Part shown: piece by piece, positions 23,232 through 35,069 of the stretch
Layout: every line of letters starts with the position of its first letter
Numbering within the stretch: the stretch's first letter is position 1
Assembly: GCA_022702705.1 (NCBI GenBank)
Contig: CM040423.1
Coordinates: forward strand, 127,772,295-127,836,294
Source of the DNA: Papilionanthe hookeriana x Papilionanthe teres
Lineage: Eukaryota; Streptophyta; Magnoliopsida; Asparagales; Orchidaceae
Length of the DNA: 64,000 nucleotides
Reading direction: 5' to 3'
Translations under genes and position numbers: made by a program
Notes under the pieces: model-generated
What the model saw: only the letters and a program-made list of their open reading frames with translations
Databases searched by the model: none
Told to the model about the DNA's origin: nothing

Positions 23232-23656
23232 CCCCTCACCCTCACGGCCATGGGAGAGAGTTGCACAAACCTTGCCGAAACTCTGCCAAAATTGTTCCAA
23301 ACCCTTCTCCACCCTTAGAGCGAGTTGATCCCAGGTGTCAATTTGCCCTAATCCCCACCGATAAAATCCGATTTCCCAACCGAAATTCCACCCAAAACCG
23401 GGACACTTCTCCACAGTGAGCCAATTCCCAAATTGATTGGTTCTACACCTTCACCGGACCAAGGAAGGTGTCCACCAAGCAAAAGCCCCATCTCCGAGCC
23501 ACCCGAGTTGCTCCGGACCTCCAAGCTTTGTGATCGGGCTTGGTCGAAATCACATCTAGACAATTCACCGGACCGGGAGACTTCATCCGGAGCTTGCTGG
23601 GATCCAATCGAAGGTGCAACAACTCTCGGATCGAAGCCACACTTCTCCGAGCAAAG

Positions 23657-23658
23657 GT
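23657..23658 (+). other. Conserved splice-donor-like site in the Tat-2 LTR
   Basis: GAGCAAAG|GTATGA. The same site occurs at 37880 and 49163, each 430-433 bp after the TATA-like box. Use as a donor is inferred. Confidence 0.4.
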
Positions 23659-25839
23659 ATGAACTAATTCTTCATCCCGAGCTTCGGAGATTCTCCATTT
23701 CGAATGCTTTAATTTCAATGCATGATAACCGTATAGATGTGTTCGTCTCTTCAAGACGAATCCATAGAGCATAAGAACATGAAAATCCATTGAGTATCGA
23801 GTGAGATCTTAGGGGTTTAGTGTGGACGGCTCTCGGGTGAGGACGCTCGAGGACGATGAACGGATGTCGTCCATTCAATACACGCGCGGACGGACGGCTC
23901 AGATGGCGTCGGACCAGGAGACGGTACGAGAACCGCGGGGCCCGGAGCGCTGAGTCAGATGGCGGCGTCGAATGGAAGCGCGACACGCGGCGTTTCGGAG
24001 ATGCCGAGGATGAGTTGGCACCGCGTGGATAAATAGAAAATTAGGGTATTTTCTTATTTATTTAATTCCCTAAACTTCAAAAATTCATAACTCGTGTAGA
24101 AAAATCAGAAAAATAAAATAAAAATACCCTCTTGCTCAGTGAACAGAGGAGAATAATGTTGAAAAGAAATCATTTAATTTCATCAAGTATTTTATTTTTT
24201 ATAATTTATTTACTCTCTGCATACTTTTAATTATCCATGCATGTATACAATTCACCATGGCATGAGACCATAGGGCTTTTGAAGCCTCCGAATTTGGGAA
24301 CATTCCTCGAATTTTCCAAAGTCAGAGGCCATCCCTATAAAAAGTTATTGATTTTTCAAATTCATGTTGCTGTTTTGAGTATTTTAATTCCAATAAATAG
24401 CATGTTGTGAAATAAATTCTAGGAAAATTTGGTGATGTTCCTTATGACCGAGAGAACCCTAGGAAAAATAGGTTTTGAGTTAGTTCATTTAAAAACAACC
24501 CTAATTGGCTTAAACACCCAAAATAGGTCTCTAATTAATTAGAGTTAGCCATGCATCAAATTGACTTGAAATCAATTCTCCACTGACCTTTAGGATCGGA
24601 GGAATCCACCATAAAAGTTTGAGGTCAATTGGACTTGGTTAGCCCCACTAATTGGGTTGATTAAGCCACTTAGTTATTTTAAACTTTAAAAATTCATAAC
24701 TTTTAAAATACCTTTCAAAAATTCACCAAATTGGTTTTGGAGCCTCTCTGATAACAGGGGAACCTAAGAAAATAAAAATTTCAATTTTCTAAAAAAGTTG
24801 ATTTTTAATAATATTTTAATATTTTTAATAATTAAAAAATAATAAAAATCACAAAAAATAATAAAATTCACCAAAATATCACATTTTGAATTTTAATCAT
24901 TTAGGAACAAACCCCACATTTTTCTTAGGTCTATTTAGTGAGATATTAAATTTTAAAGCTTTAAGGTAATTTTAAAATTAAAAAAATGTATTTTCTAGCA
25001 TTTTCACTAAAATAATTATAATAAATCATAGAAAAATCAGAAAATTGAAAAATTTGCTTCTCTGATTTCCTTGATATCAGAGAGATTTTTGAAAAATATA
25101 AAATTCATTTTTCAACATTTATTTTATTTTTAAATTAATTAACACTCCAAAACTTAAAATAATTATAATAAAAATAATATAATTCAAAAAATCACCAAAA
25201 TTGGTTCAAGTAGTCCTCTGGTCATTAGAAATGTCCCCTAATTTTCTTAAGGACAGAAACTTTCCCTTGGTCATGTTATTAAATTTTCCTTGAAAATCTC
25301 TATTTTCTACCAAAAATAATTATATAAATAAATTAAATACAGAAAAATCACATTTTCTCCTCTCATGTCTTTATTGACATATGAGTGAAGTTAAATAAAA
25401 ATTTCAAGTTCATTTGAGTTCAATTTAGTGAGTTATGAAATTATTAAGCTTAAAGGGTAAAATGGTAATTAAAAATCTTAATCCTTAATTAAAACTTTAG
25501 GTTTAATAAAAAAATTAACAAGTAAAATATTTGATCATAATCTGATTTGGATGATTGAAATTTAAATAATTAAAGGGTAGAAACCCATTAAGCAATTTTA
25601 AAATGATTAAACTTTAATTAAATAATGGATTAAATTTGGAAGAATAATAAAATTGGAATTATTAAAATAGGGATATTATTAGGAAGAGATTTATTCTTTA
25701 ATTTAAAAATCCCTAAATTAATTATTTCATTAATATTCAATTCTTAATTAAAATGATTACTCAAATTCAAAATATTAAAAGACTTAATCATTAAACTAAA
25801 ATTAAATTACTAAACTCTTTTAAAAATTTCAATTAAAAT

Positions 25840-26215
25840 TAAAAAATAAAATAAAATTAAAATTAAATTAAATTAAATAAATTCAATTAAATTAAATTAA
25901 ATTAAATTAAGATTAAAAATTAAATTAAATTAAAGATTAAATTAAATTAAATTAAACAAATTAAATTAAATTAAATTAAATTAAATCAAATTAAATTAAA
26001 TTAAATTAAATTAAATTAAATCAAATTAAATTAAATTAAATAATTAAATTAAATTAAATTAAATTAAATCAAATTAAATTAAATTAAATCAAATTAAATT
26101 AAAACTAAATCAAATCAAATTAATTAATGTAACATCAAATCAAATTAAATTGAACTAAATTGAATTAAATTAAATTAAAACTCAATTAAATTAAATTAAA
26201 TTAAATTAAATATAA
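25840..26215. repeat. (TTAAA)n-type microsatellite inside the LTR
   Basis: Dozens of TTAAA units with interspersed TCAAA variants occupy about 375 bp. Equivalent arrays sit at the same LTR position at 40096-40356 and 51340-51705, so the array is part of the LTR family. Confidence 0.93.
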
Positions 26216-27610
26216 CATCACCTAAAACAGAAAGAAATTAAATATAAAACAACTCAAAATTTAATCACAAATAGAACACAAAACTATAATTACAACTAAA
26301 TTAAAACGTCCTGTTGGATGAGCGGGAATACCTCGGATGATGTAACCTACGCATTGCTAACGGGATTTCCCACGGTCTAAATGAAAGTGTGGAACTCATT
26401 CAGTTGAGTTTAGCAAATTCATCTGGACCAAGTGAATCCGATAAAAATAATGATGCCGGAAGGATGGAACCGTGGGATCTTAACCGGTGTCGTAATAATC
26501 AACTTTAAGATTTGTTTTAATTAAAACATAAAAAACACTTGGAAATTAAGATTTTCTCTAAACCAAAACACTTTTCTCATCCCCGATTTATGACTTCTAA
26601 AACTAAACCTCTGCAACAACAAAGGAGCTCGGAGCATGGTGGGCAGCACGGCCATCGTCATCAGCAAAACCTGAATCTACATCAGCAAAACCTTCTTAGA
26701 ATTAAACAACAAAGCCATAGGACTTCGAGGCAGTTTGCCTAGTGTAACATAAACCCTCAATCTTTGTTAGGCATTTTGCATGATCGGGTCATGTAAATTA
26801 AGCCCTAACCGGTTTTAGGATTCCGAGGTAGTTGTTCGATACGACATAAACCCTCACATCTTCAAGGCTATTTGTGTGATTTTATCATACAAATATAAGC
26901 CCTAACTAATTAAAATTGGCAAGACCAAAACATTTAAATAAATATTAGGACTTCCCTAAATCCAAGCCAAACAATAGGATAGTCGGGAAATTACCGAAGT
27001 TCGCTTCGAATCCGTGATTTCTCCTACTTTTCTTCCTTTGGATTCCCAAAACAAAATGTTCCAAATTTGATCCATTCCCTATTGAAATTCCAAATTTCAA
27101 TCCTCGAAAATCTTAAACTTTGAAATTCTTGAGAGCGGAATTATTGATTATTATCGAGAGTTTTCTTAGGTGATTCCCATCACTTAAGATGTAATTAACT
27201 ATAGTGGCTTGCCCTTATAGGAATTTTAAAGAACCCAGGTAATATAAACCCTGTTTAATGTTTTCATATTAAGCGGGGGAATTTTGTCGGCTTATAAAAT
27301 TGGTTCGCAGACCAAACGGATGTCACAAATCTTCTAGTTTATTTAATCGAGCCCCACCGTCAAGCAGTGTGTCTATCCTTAGGGATAGATACACGGTTTG
27401 TGGTGCGGTGCTCGTTTATATAAACTATTTGGGATGTGAGATCGGTTTAATCTCATATCTTAAAACCTTCAAATTTAAAATTATTTTCAAAATCAAATAC
27501 TACTTTTCAAATTATTTATTTTAATTAAATTAAAAATTCGCCGACGACTTCCGTTAGGCGACCCCTTTTCAAAATAAAACACACGACCTAAAAAATATGC
27601 CGACATGATT

Positions 27611-27630
27611 TCCGGCGACTCACTTGGGGA
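27611..27630 (+). other. Primer-binding site of Tat-2, mutated
   Basis: TCCGGCGACTCACTTGGGGA follows the LTR end and is a degraded version of the Tat-4 site (53739). A second PBS-like GGCGACC sits upstream within the LTR end (27557 region). Confidence 0.65.
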
Positions 27631-28047
27631 AAATTCTTCTCTCCATTATAATCAGATAATTTTGCTTTCAAAAATCGGTAGTATATACATGTCCTTAATG
27701 GGTCAAACTACCCTTCTTTCCGTTGGAATACTATGTTCATTTCTACCTTGGATAAGTATAGCCAACATTCTCTCGGATTTAGGAACCACTCGTTTAGACA
27801 CCCCTAAACAGAGAGGTTCCGAGATCCTTTTACCTCATTTTGAGGTGGGGTGGACCCCCAATAGGTGTTAGTTTAGGAGTAATCCTTCGAGTCGAGAAGT
27901 CTTGCTTAAGACTTTCTTTTCCTTTCCAACTCTGAATCGGATTCCTCACCTTCTCTACACCTTTGAACATTCCGTTCTAAATAAACAAACCCTCTAATAA
28001 GTGACTCTTTTAACAAATGATTCCTTCTTATAAATACATGAACAAGA
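27631..28047 (+). other. Tat-2 5' leader
   Basis: Non-coding sequence alignable with the Tat-4 leader (53757-54181), including the TTTAGACACCCCTAAAC phrase. I see no gene in it. Confidence 0.7.
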
Positions 28048-29483
28048 ATGAGTTCGGACTCTTTTCAATTCCTTTCTTTTCGTCCTAAAGAAAAGAAGCA
28101 TGACTTGGGAATGACAACCAGAATCTACCCCGCGAAATGGAAGCCCCGAAGCCGATTTTCTCCTTCACCAAGTGGACTGGACTTCGCTGTCTATAAGGAT
28201 GAGCTGCCCGACAATGGGATCATCCGATTTGGACAAGGGTTTGAAAACACGAATGTCAAGGTCACCGACGTCTCCCTCTTTGCACTGACGAACAAAGTAT
28301 CTGAAGCTGAGGAACCGCTGCTTGAGTTCAACCTTAGGTCGACCCAAGAGTTTCCTCCCCTGTAAAGGATCCCGACTAGGAGGAGTACTACCGTCCGCAG
28401 GAGGACTGTTCTCACTACCCCCACTCGGTCTAGTTGTTTCGCACCTACCCCGACTTCACGCCAAATCAAAGGGGAAAGAAATCCGTAACTATGGTAAACC
28501 TGTTACCGTGGAGGGTACGGATCTTCCTGTAAGACCTTCTGTTTTCGAAATCGGGTCCAGTTCAAAGATTCCATCACTGACAAGGACCCAAAGAAGAAAC
28601 AGAAGTAGAAGGATCGCCAGAGAAGCCAGAGCTGCTGAGATTGCTTTCCTGGAGGAAATTCCAGAACTGCCAGAATATACACCGCTGCCTGACTACATAC
28701 CACTTTTGGGAGGAAGCAGGTTCCATCCCCTCTCCGCCGCAGAGGATGAGGAGAATGTTCGCAAGATTGCTGCCACAATACCTCAGCCCGCATACTACAA
28801 CGATAGCCGCAAGAAAAGAACTAGAACTACGCCGTTTGCTCGACCGAAAACTTTGGTAGAAAAGTTAGCAAGGAAGGAAAACGCGCCCGTATCGGAGATT
28901 CTACGAAGGATAGGGCGGGTGCCGGTCGAATCCCGTCTTGGGCCCCGAATAGAGCCCGCCGTCATGACGGAAAAGCCAAGCAAGAGAATGAAGGCTAGCC
29001 CGCCTGTCGTAGTCTCGGGATTACGGATTAGGAGGATACCACCTTCCAGCATTTGGCCGACAGACCATCTGGTCCTAGACCTTCTACTGCTAGAAGGATG
29101 GTATGGCGTCCCACTACTGGACAGTTGAGATTGAAACAGCAACCCGAGAAAGAAAGTCTCGCTAGGAGGCTGGAATCTGAAGAAAGTGCTACTGCGATAA
29201 AGGGGACTCGTGAAAAGGGGACACGGCAGCCTATCGCATGACAACCGCAAAGACACACAAAAAGCTCCGCTAGAAGACGCCATGGAAAAGTTGAGAACCG
29301 ATATCCGACGGTTGGCAAAAGAAAGAGAAGAAAAGTTCGGAGATGAAATCGATTCATCGGAGTTCATGGACGACGAATATGCGAGAAATCAATATGGTTG
29401 AGACACGAGCTTCATCGGCTTCGCAAGGTGCTCTGCGGCCGCAGAAGAGAGGAGCCGGAGCCGATGAGAAGACGGCTTCGGGA
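28048..29483 (+). pseudogene. Tat-2 gag N-terminal extension, broken by the gap
   Basis: Frames 28048-28365, 28322-29128, 29053-29241 and 29210-29401 tile along the Tat-4 frame 54182-55700 with close identity. Shared blocks are LPDNGIIRFGQGF, FEIGSSSKIPSLTRTQRRN, GGSRFHPLSAAEDEENVRK, ILRRIGRVP and EFMDDEY. Small indels cause the frame changes (near 28365, 29040, 29200 and 29380). It is cut by the N run just after the start of the gag proper. The capsid domain is not visible. Role unknown, presumably part of Gag. Confidence 0.82.
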
Positions 29484-29982
29484 NNNNNNNNNNNNNNNNN
29501 NNNNNNNNNNNNNNNNNNNNNNNNNNNNNNNNNNNNNNNNNNNNNNNNNNNNNNNNNNNNNNNNNNNNNNNNNNNNNNNNNNNNNNNNNNNNNNNNNNNN
29601 NNNNNNNNNNNNNNNNNNNNNNNNNNNNNNNNNNNNNNNNNNNNNNNNNNNNNNNNNNNNNNNNNNNNNNNNNNNNNNNNNNNNNNNNNNNNNNNNNNNN
29701 NNNNNNNNNNNNNNNNNNNNNNNNNNNNNNNNNNNNNNNNNNNNNNNNNNNNNNNNNNNNNNNNNNNNNNNNNNNNNNNNNNNNNNNNNNNNNNNNNNNN
29801 NNNNNNNNNNNNNNNNNNNNNNNNNNNNNNNNNNNNNNNNNNNNNNNNNNNNNNNNNNNNNNNNNNNNNNNNNNNNNNNNNNNNNNNNNNNNNNNNNNNN
29901 NNNNNNNNNNNNNNNNNNNNNNNNNNNNNNNNNNNNNNNNNNNNNNNNNNNNNNNNNNNNNNNNNNNNNNNNNNNNNNNNNN
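29484..29982. other. Assembly gap (run of N)
   Basis: 499 consecutive N. The true length is unknown. Any reading frame across it is meaningless. Confidence 0.99.
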
Positions 29983-30081
29983 GCTTGCCTTTATAGGGAA
30001 CTTTAAGAACCAAGGTAATATAAACCCTACTTAATTCCTTCATATTAAGCAGGGGAACTTGTCGGCTTATAAAATTGGTTT
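29983..30081 (+). mobile_element. LTR fragment after the gap
   Basis: The sequence matches 13530-13625, 27208-27305 and 42226-42325 near the 3' end of the Tat LTR, ending at AAAATTGGTT, where it meets polypurine DNA. About 300 bp of LTR end are missing. It may be the truncated 3' LTR of Tat-2, or a chimeric join. Confidence 0.75.
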
Positions 30082-31040
30082 GGACTGAGAGAGAGAGGAG
30101 AGACTGTGATGGTAGTGGAATGAGAGAGAGATGATATGAGAAGAAGAGAGTGAGATAGAAGAGGATGAGAGTGTAGAGTGAGGAAGAAAATGAGAGAGGT
30201 GTGGAGAAAGAAGATAAATTGAGAAGAGCTAAAGAGAGTGAGAGAGTGATAGAGAGAGATTGATGGAGGGCATGAGAGAGAGGGAGGGAGAAATAACAAG
30301 ATAAAGATAGTGTGAGAGAGATAGACAGAAAGAGCAAGATAAGAGATAGATTAGAAAGATAGAAGAGATTTGCAAGGCTAGAGAGAGATATCAAGTGAGA
30401 AAGCAAGAGAGAGGGAGAGAGAGGGATGGAATGATAGAGTGAGAGATATAGAGAGAATAAAATAGAAGTATAGAGAGGGAGAGGAGGGGTAGAGGGAGTT
30501 AGAAGAGATAGATGAGAAAGAAAAAGGTAGAAGAGAGAAATAGAGATGAACAACAAGATAGAAACTTATTGTGAGAGAGCGAGAGATAGATAGAGAGAGG
30601 GCGAGGAAGATAAAATAAAATACAAGAGGAGTGGAGAGGAGATGAGAGAAAGAGAGGGGAGTGATTCAAGTGAGGAAGAGAAAGATGGGGAGTGAGTGAA
30701 AAGAGAGAGAAGAGAAAAAGAAAGGGGGGGAGAGAGACAAAAATACATAAGGGAGAGAGGGATTAAAAAAGAGAGTGAGGGCAGGAGAGGGGAAAAGAGA
30801 ATGTGCTTATGTGAGAGGGAGCAAGAAAAAGTGTGAGACAGAGTGAGGGAGTTGGAGAAAGTGAGAGAGATAAGAGCTGTATGTGAGAGAAAGGTGAAAG
30901 GCACGAGAGTGTGAGTGAGGGAGAGAGAACAAGAGAAAGAAATAGTGGAAGAGAGAAAGAGAAGAGAGAAAGGGGCGAGAGAGTTGTAGGAAGAGAGATG
31001 ATAAGAGAGGAAGATAGGGGGAAGAGAGATATCGATGAAA

Positions 31041-31097
<57 letters not shown>

Positions 31098-34000
31098 AAA
31101 ATAGAGGTAGATAGAGGAGGTATAGATATAGAGAAGAGTGTGAGAAAGCACTTGAAAGAAAGGGAGCGGAGAGAGAGAGATATATGAAGACACATTTAGA
31201 GAGAGTGAGAGATATATAAATCAGAGGTTGAAAAAGATAAAATGAGAGAGAAGAGGAGAGATTGTGTGAGGGAGAGATGGATGGTTTCAAGAGATTATGG
31301 GAGAATGAATGGGAGTGAGTGAGAAGAGAGAATGAAGAGAGAGCGCTAGAGAGGGCAACAGTGAAAGAAAGTGAGTGAAATACATAAGAGAGGCAGGGGG
31401 AAATTATTGAGTGAGTGAAGGATGAAAAAAGGTTGAGAGAGAAGAGGAGTGTAAGAATGAGAGAGAGAGTGGGCGAGAGAGTTGCAAGTATGAGAGAGAG
31501 GGCAGTATTGTAAGACAGAGCGATAGGGACTGAGGAGGAATAGGTAGGGAGAGAGGGAGATAATCATGGAAAGGGAGAGAGAGAGAGATAAAGAGAGAGC
31601 AAAAGAGGAGTAGAGAGAGGAAGAGATAGGGTGATATACATAGAGAGAGAAAATTGCGAGGAAGAGCTTAAAAGAAAGAAAGAGAGAGAGAGATGAAGAG
31701 GCAGATAGAGAGTGTGTGTGAAAGGATGAGAGCTTGATGGAGTGAGTGACGCAAATAATAAGAGAAAGGAAAGAAAAGGAGATGAGAGGGAAAAAAGAGT
31801 GGGAAAGATTGATTCAAGAGAGGAGAGAGATGCGAAGTGAGTGAGAAGAGTGAATAAAGAGAGAGGGCAAGAGTGAGAGAAAGAGAGATAATACATAAGA
31901 GAGAGTGGTAGGAAAGGTGAGACTGAGGAAGGAAGGAAGAAAGGGAAAATGAAATGTGGGAGGGAGAGAGTGAGAGAGAGAGATGAGGGAGAATGAGGGA
32001 GAATGAGAGTGAGAGGGAGGTTGAGAGAACTAGAGAGATAAAAGAGTGAGAGAGAGTAATGGAAGAAAACTATGAGAGAGAGTTGGAGGGCATAAGAGAG
32101 GGAGAGAGTGAGAGAGAATGAGAGAAAGAAAGAGTGAGACAGAAGAGAGAGAAGAAGAAGAAGCGGGGGAATAGAAAGATGGTATAGATAGATGATAAAG
32201 AGAGCAAGAGAGTAGTGGGATGAGAAAGATGGTAATAGAGGAAAAGAGGGCAGTAGAGAGAGAGCAAGAGAAAAAAAGATATGTGGATGTTATGAGAGAT
32301 TGAGAGATATAAGGAGGGCAAAATAGAAGTAAAGAGAGTAGGAGGTAGAGGGAGAGACTAGAGTATGAGAAAGAGCTTAAAAGAAATTGATAGAAATACG
32401 AAGAGATGCGTAGAGAGTGTGAGAGAGATATTGATTGAGAGAGGTTGAGGCAGAAAAAAAAAGAAAGGAAAAGAGAAAAGAGAGATGAATGGGGCCAAGG
32501 ATTCAAAATAGAAGGAGAGAGGGTGAGTGAGTGAAAACAGAGAGTAAAGAGAGAAGGAGAGAGATGAAAATACTTAGAGAAAGAGAGGGGAAAATTATAA
32601 GAGGGTAAAAAGAAGTAGGAAAGGAGGGCCAAAGAGAGGGAGAGAGATTGTGTGAGAGAGAGAATTAGAAGGAGCGAGGGAAGAGAAAATTGAGAGAGGG
32701 ATTAGAGATAAGGGACAAGAGAGTTGTAGGGTGAGAGATGAAGGAGAAGAGAGTAAGAGAGCGAGAGAGAGGGGGGAGGGAGAGAGGAAGATAAGGATGG
32801 AAAGAGAAAGTGAGAGATAGAGAGTAAAAGAAGTAGATAGAGGAGGTAGAGGGAGAGAGAAGAGTGTGAGAAGGAGTTGAAAGAAATGGAGAGAAGAGGG
32901 AGAGAGATATGAAGAGATAAGTGGTGTGTGTTTGGGAGACAGATAAAGAGAAGGCAATGCAAATAGAACGCAAGAATAGAGGAGAGAGATCAAGGGAGGG
33001 ATGGATTCAGAAGACAAGTTGATAGGAGTGAGTGAGAAGGGAGAGAAGAGAAAGAGGAGTGAACGAGCGATAGGGACAGTGTGAGACAAAGAAAGAGAGA
33101 ATACATGATAAAGAGAGACAGGAAAGGGGAGAGTGAGGGAAGGAGGGAGGGAGCAAAAAAGAGGAGAGCAGGTGACAGTGAGATGGAGGTAGAAAAGAGT
33201 TAGTGAGAGAAAAAAATAGAGAAAGAGTAAGCGAGAGAAAGAGAAGAGCCCAATGAGAGAGAGAAAAGAGAATGATTGCCAGAGATGGAGAGTGAGTATT
33301 ATGGTTTTAACGGCAGGGTGAGGAAAAAATAGATTAAAAGTTAGAGAGATAGAGAGTGAAAGAGAGAGAAGAGAGAGGGAGAAAGAGTGGCAGAGAAAGT
33401 AAGAAAGAAACAAAATGAAATAGCAAATGGAGCGAGAGCAAAAGAGTGACTATGCAAGAGACAAAGAGAAACTAGAAAAATAAAAGAGAGCACAAGAAAT
33501 TAAGAAGTGAGAGTGAGAGAGAGATGGAGGGCACAAGAGAGAGAGGGAGGGAGAGTGTATGATATAAAGAAAGAGCGAAGGAGAAAGATGAAAGAGAAGA
33601 GAAAGATTAGAAAGGTAGAAGAGAGAGTAGTAGATTTAAAGGGTGAGAGAGATGGAAAGAGAGTAAGAGAGAGTGAGAGCGAGAGAGGGCAAGAGTGAGA
33701 TAGATATTGGGATGGAAAGAGAGAGTGAATGATTTATAGAGAAAAAGATAAGTAGAGAAAGAGATAGTGAGAGGGAGAGTGAGAAAGAAATGGTAGAAGG
33801 AGAAAGATGAGATTAAGAAAGAGTTTGAAACAAAGAGAGAGAAGATGGAGAGAGGGAAATGGTGGGAAGGAAAGAGAGGGAGAAAGAGAGTGTCTGAGAG
33901 AAATAAAGATATGGAAAGATAGAGAGAATAATAGATATCGATAGAGAAAAAAGAGGTAGAGAAAATAAGAGGTTGAGGGAGAGAGAAGAGTGTGAGAAAT

Positions 34001-34490
34001 AGCTTGAAAGAAAGAGATGACAAGGCAAAAAAAGTATGTGTGTTAGAGAGAGAGAGGTTGAGTTAGATTAAAAGGAAGAGTAAAGGAGATGAGAGAGAGT
34101 GAGGGTATGTATATAGGAGAGGAGAGAGAGTGGGAGCACGAGATAAGAGAAAGCAAGAGAGTGGGCAAGAGTGAGATAAAGATAGAGGTTGGAAGGGAGA
34201 AAGTGAGAGGAGGAAGGAGGGCAAGGGAAAGAGGCGAAAGAAAAGAGGGAGCAAGAGTGAGAGTGATATGGAGGTAGAGAGATGGAGAGGCAAGAGAGCG
34301 AGCAAGAGAGGGAATAATGAGAGAGAAAAATTAGAGAAAAAGGGGAAGAGCTCCATGCGTGGGAGAGATATGGAAGACACAAGAGGAAGGGAGGCAGAGA
34401 AAAACGGAGAAAGAAAGTTTGAAAGAGAGGTGTGAGAGAAGAGAGAGCAACAAAGTTGTTGCATGGAAGAGAGTGAGAGAGGAATAATAG
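30082..34490 (+). repeat. Polypurine (GA-rich) satellite arm, block B
   Basis: About 4.4 kb of almost pure G/A with sparse T, C. Its right end is the reverse complement of block A from about 1480 onward; for example 34380-34450 pairs with 1500-1570, and 34060-34130 with about 1850-1910. It therefore corresponds to the CT arm of block A in the opposite orientation. A near-perfect GA run lies at 31040-31096. Peptide frames here are compositional artefacts. Confidence 0.92.
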
Positions 34491-35069
34491 ACCTCTTTCC
34501 CTCCCTCTCCTTCCCTCCATCACTCTCTCTTCTCTCATTTTCTTTGTCCCTCACTTTTACTTTCTCTCTCACTCTCTCATCTCTCATTTTATTTGTCTCT
34601 CAATCTTACTTTCTCTCTCTTTTTATCTCTCTTTATTTCCATCCCACAACAGCTCTCTAATAAATGTAATAGATCTTTCTACCTCTATCCCTCCCTTTGT
34701 ATCTCCTTCTCATTCTTTCACCCTCCTCTCCATTCTTTCATTTTCTTTCTTCCTCGTTTTCCCTTTCACTTTCTCTACCAATCTCTCTCTCGCTCACCCA
34801 CTTTCTATTTACCTCTCTATCTTTCTTTCCTTATATCTCTCTTAAGATTTCTCTCACTTTTCTATCTCCCTACCTCATGTGTCTCTTCATAGCTAACCAT
34901 CTCTCACTCTCTCCCTTTCTTTAGTTGCCTCACACTCCCTTTCAATCTTTATCTCATCTCACCCCTGCTGTCATGCTCTCTATATCGCTCACTCTTTTTC
35001 TCCCTCATCTCTTACATTACCTTCCCATCTTTATCTCTCTCTATCTCTCTAGTTTTTTTCTCTCCCCCT
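34491..35069 (+). repeat. Polypyrimidine arm, block B, left of the solo LTR
   Basis: The strand composition flips at about 34490 from G/A to C/T. 34830-35069 is clearly the reverse complement of 6500-6730 in block A. The last bases, ctctcc plus CCCCT, continue directly at 42661 once the solo LTR is removed. Confidence 0.9.
35065..35069. repeat. Target-site duplication, left copy (CCCCT)
   Basis: CCCCT precedes the LTR start and is repeated at 42661-42665. Five bases is the usual duplication length for Gypsy integrases. Confidence 0.85.

Larger units (their letters stand above)
20819..27605 (+). mobile_element. Tat-2 5' LTR (6.8 kb)
   Basis: It runs from TGTTGACCTCA to ATGCCGACA. Regions in order: about 0.5 kb of mixed sequence, a G-poor A/C/T stretch (21340-22700), a GC-richer promoter zone (22800-24000) with a TATA-like box, a long AT-rich segment (24050-25840), an AAATT-type microsatellite (25840-26215) and a conserved 3' 1.3 kb. 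Compared with the solo LTR at 35070 it lacks about 0.8 kb after the microsatellite. No gene is seen; open frames on both strands are not conserved among the LTR copies. Confidence 0.88.
20819..30081 (+). mobile_element. Tat-2: Tat/Ogre-type element nested in Tat-1, interrupted by an assembly gap
   Basis: A 6.8 kb LTR, a mutated primer-binding site and the gag N-terminal region are followed by about 500 N and a 99-bp piece of LTR. It entered the Tat-1 RNase H; the base run CCCCT precedes its LTR. There is no purine-rich tract before 20819, which argues that this is an insertion and not the Tat-1 3' LTR. Pol is not visible, either deleted or hidden in the gap. Confidence 0.8.

Noticed and set aside
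22810..23318. Overlapping open frames on both strands in the GC-richer LTR promoter zone
   Set aside because: Equivalent positions in the other two long LTRs do not keep the frames; no domain is recognisable.
25840..26215. A CRISPR-like or other spaced repeat array
   Set aside because: The units are contiguous 5-bp TTAAA repeats without spacers, in a eukaryotic genome.
20819..27605. This LTR as the 3' LTR of Tat-1
   Set aside because: Tat-1 breaks off in the middle of RNase H with no purine tract before the LTR, and the LTR is followed by a primer-binding site and a gag leader. It is the 5' LTR of a nested element.
29343..30556. Frames of 200-400 codons spanning the N run
   Set aside because: They consist mostly of unknown residues translated from N.
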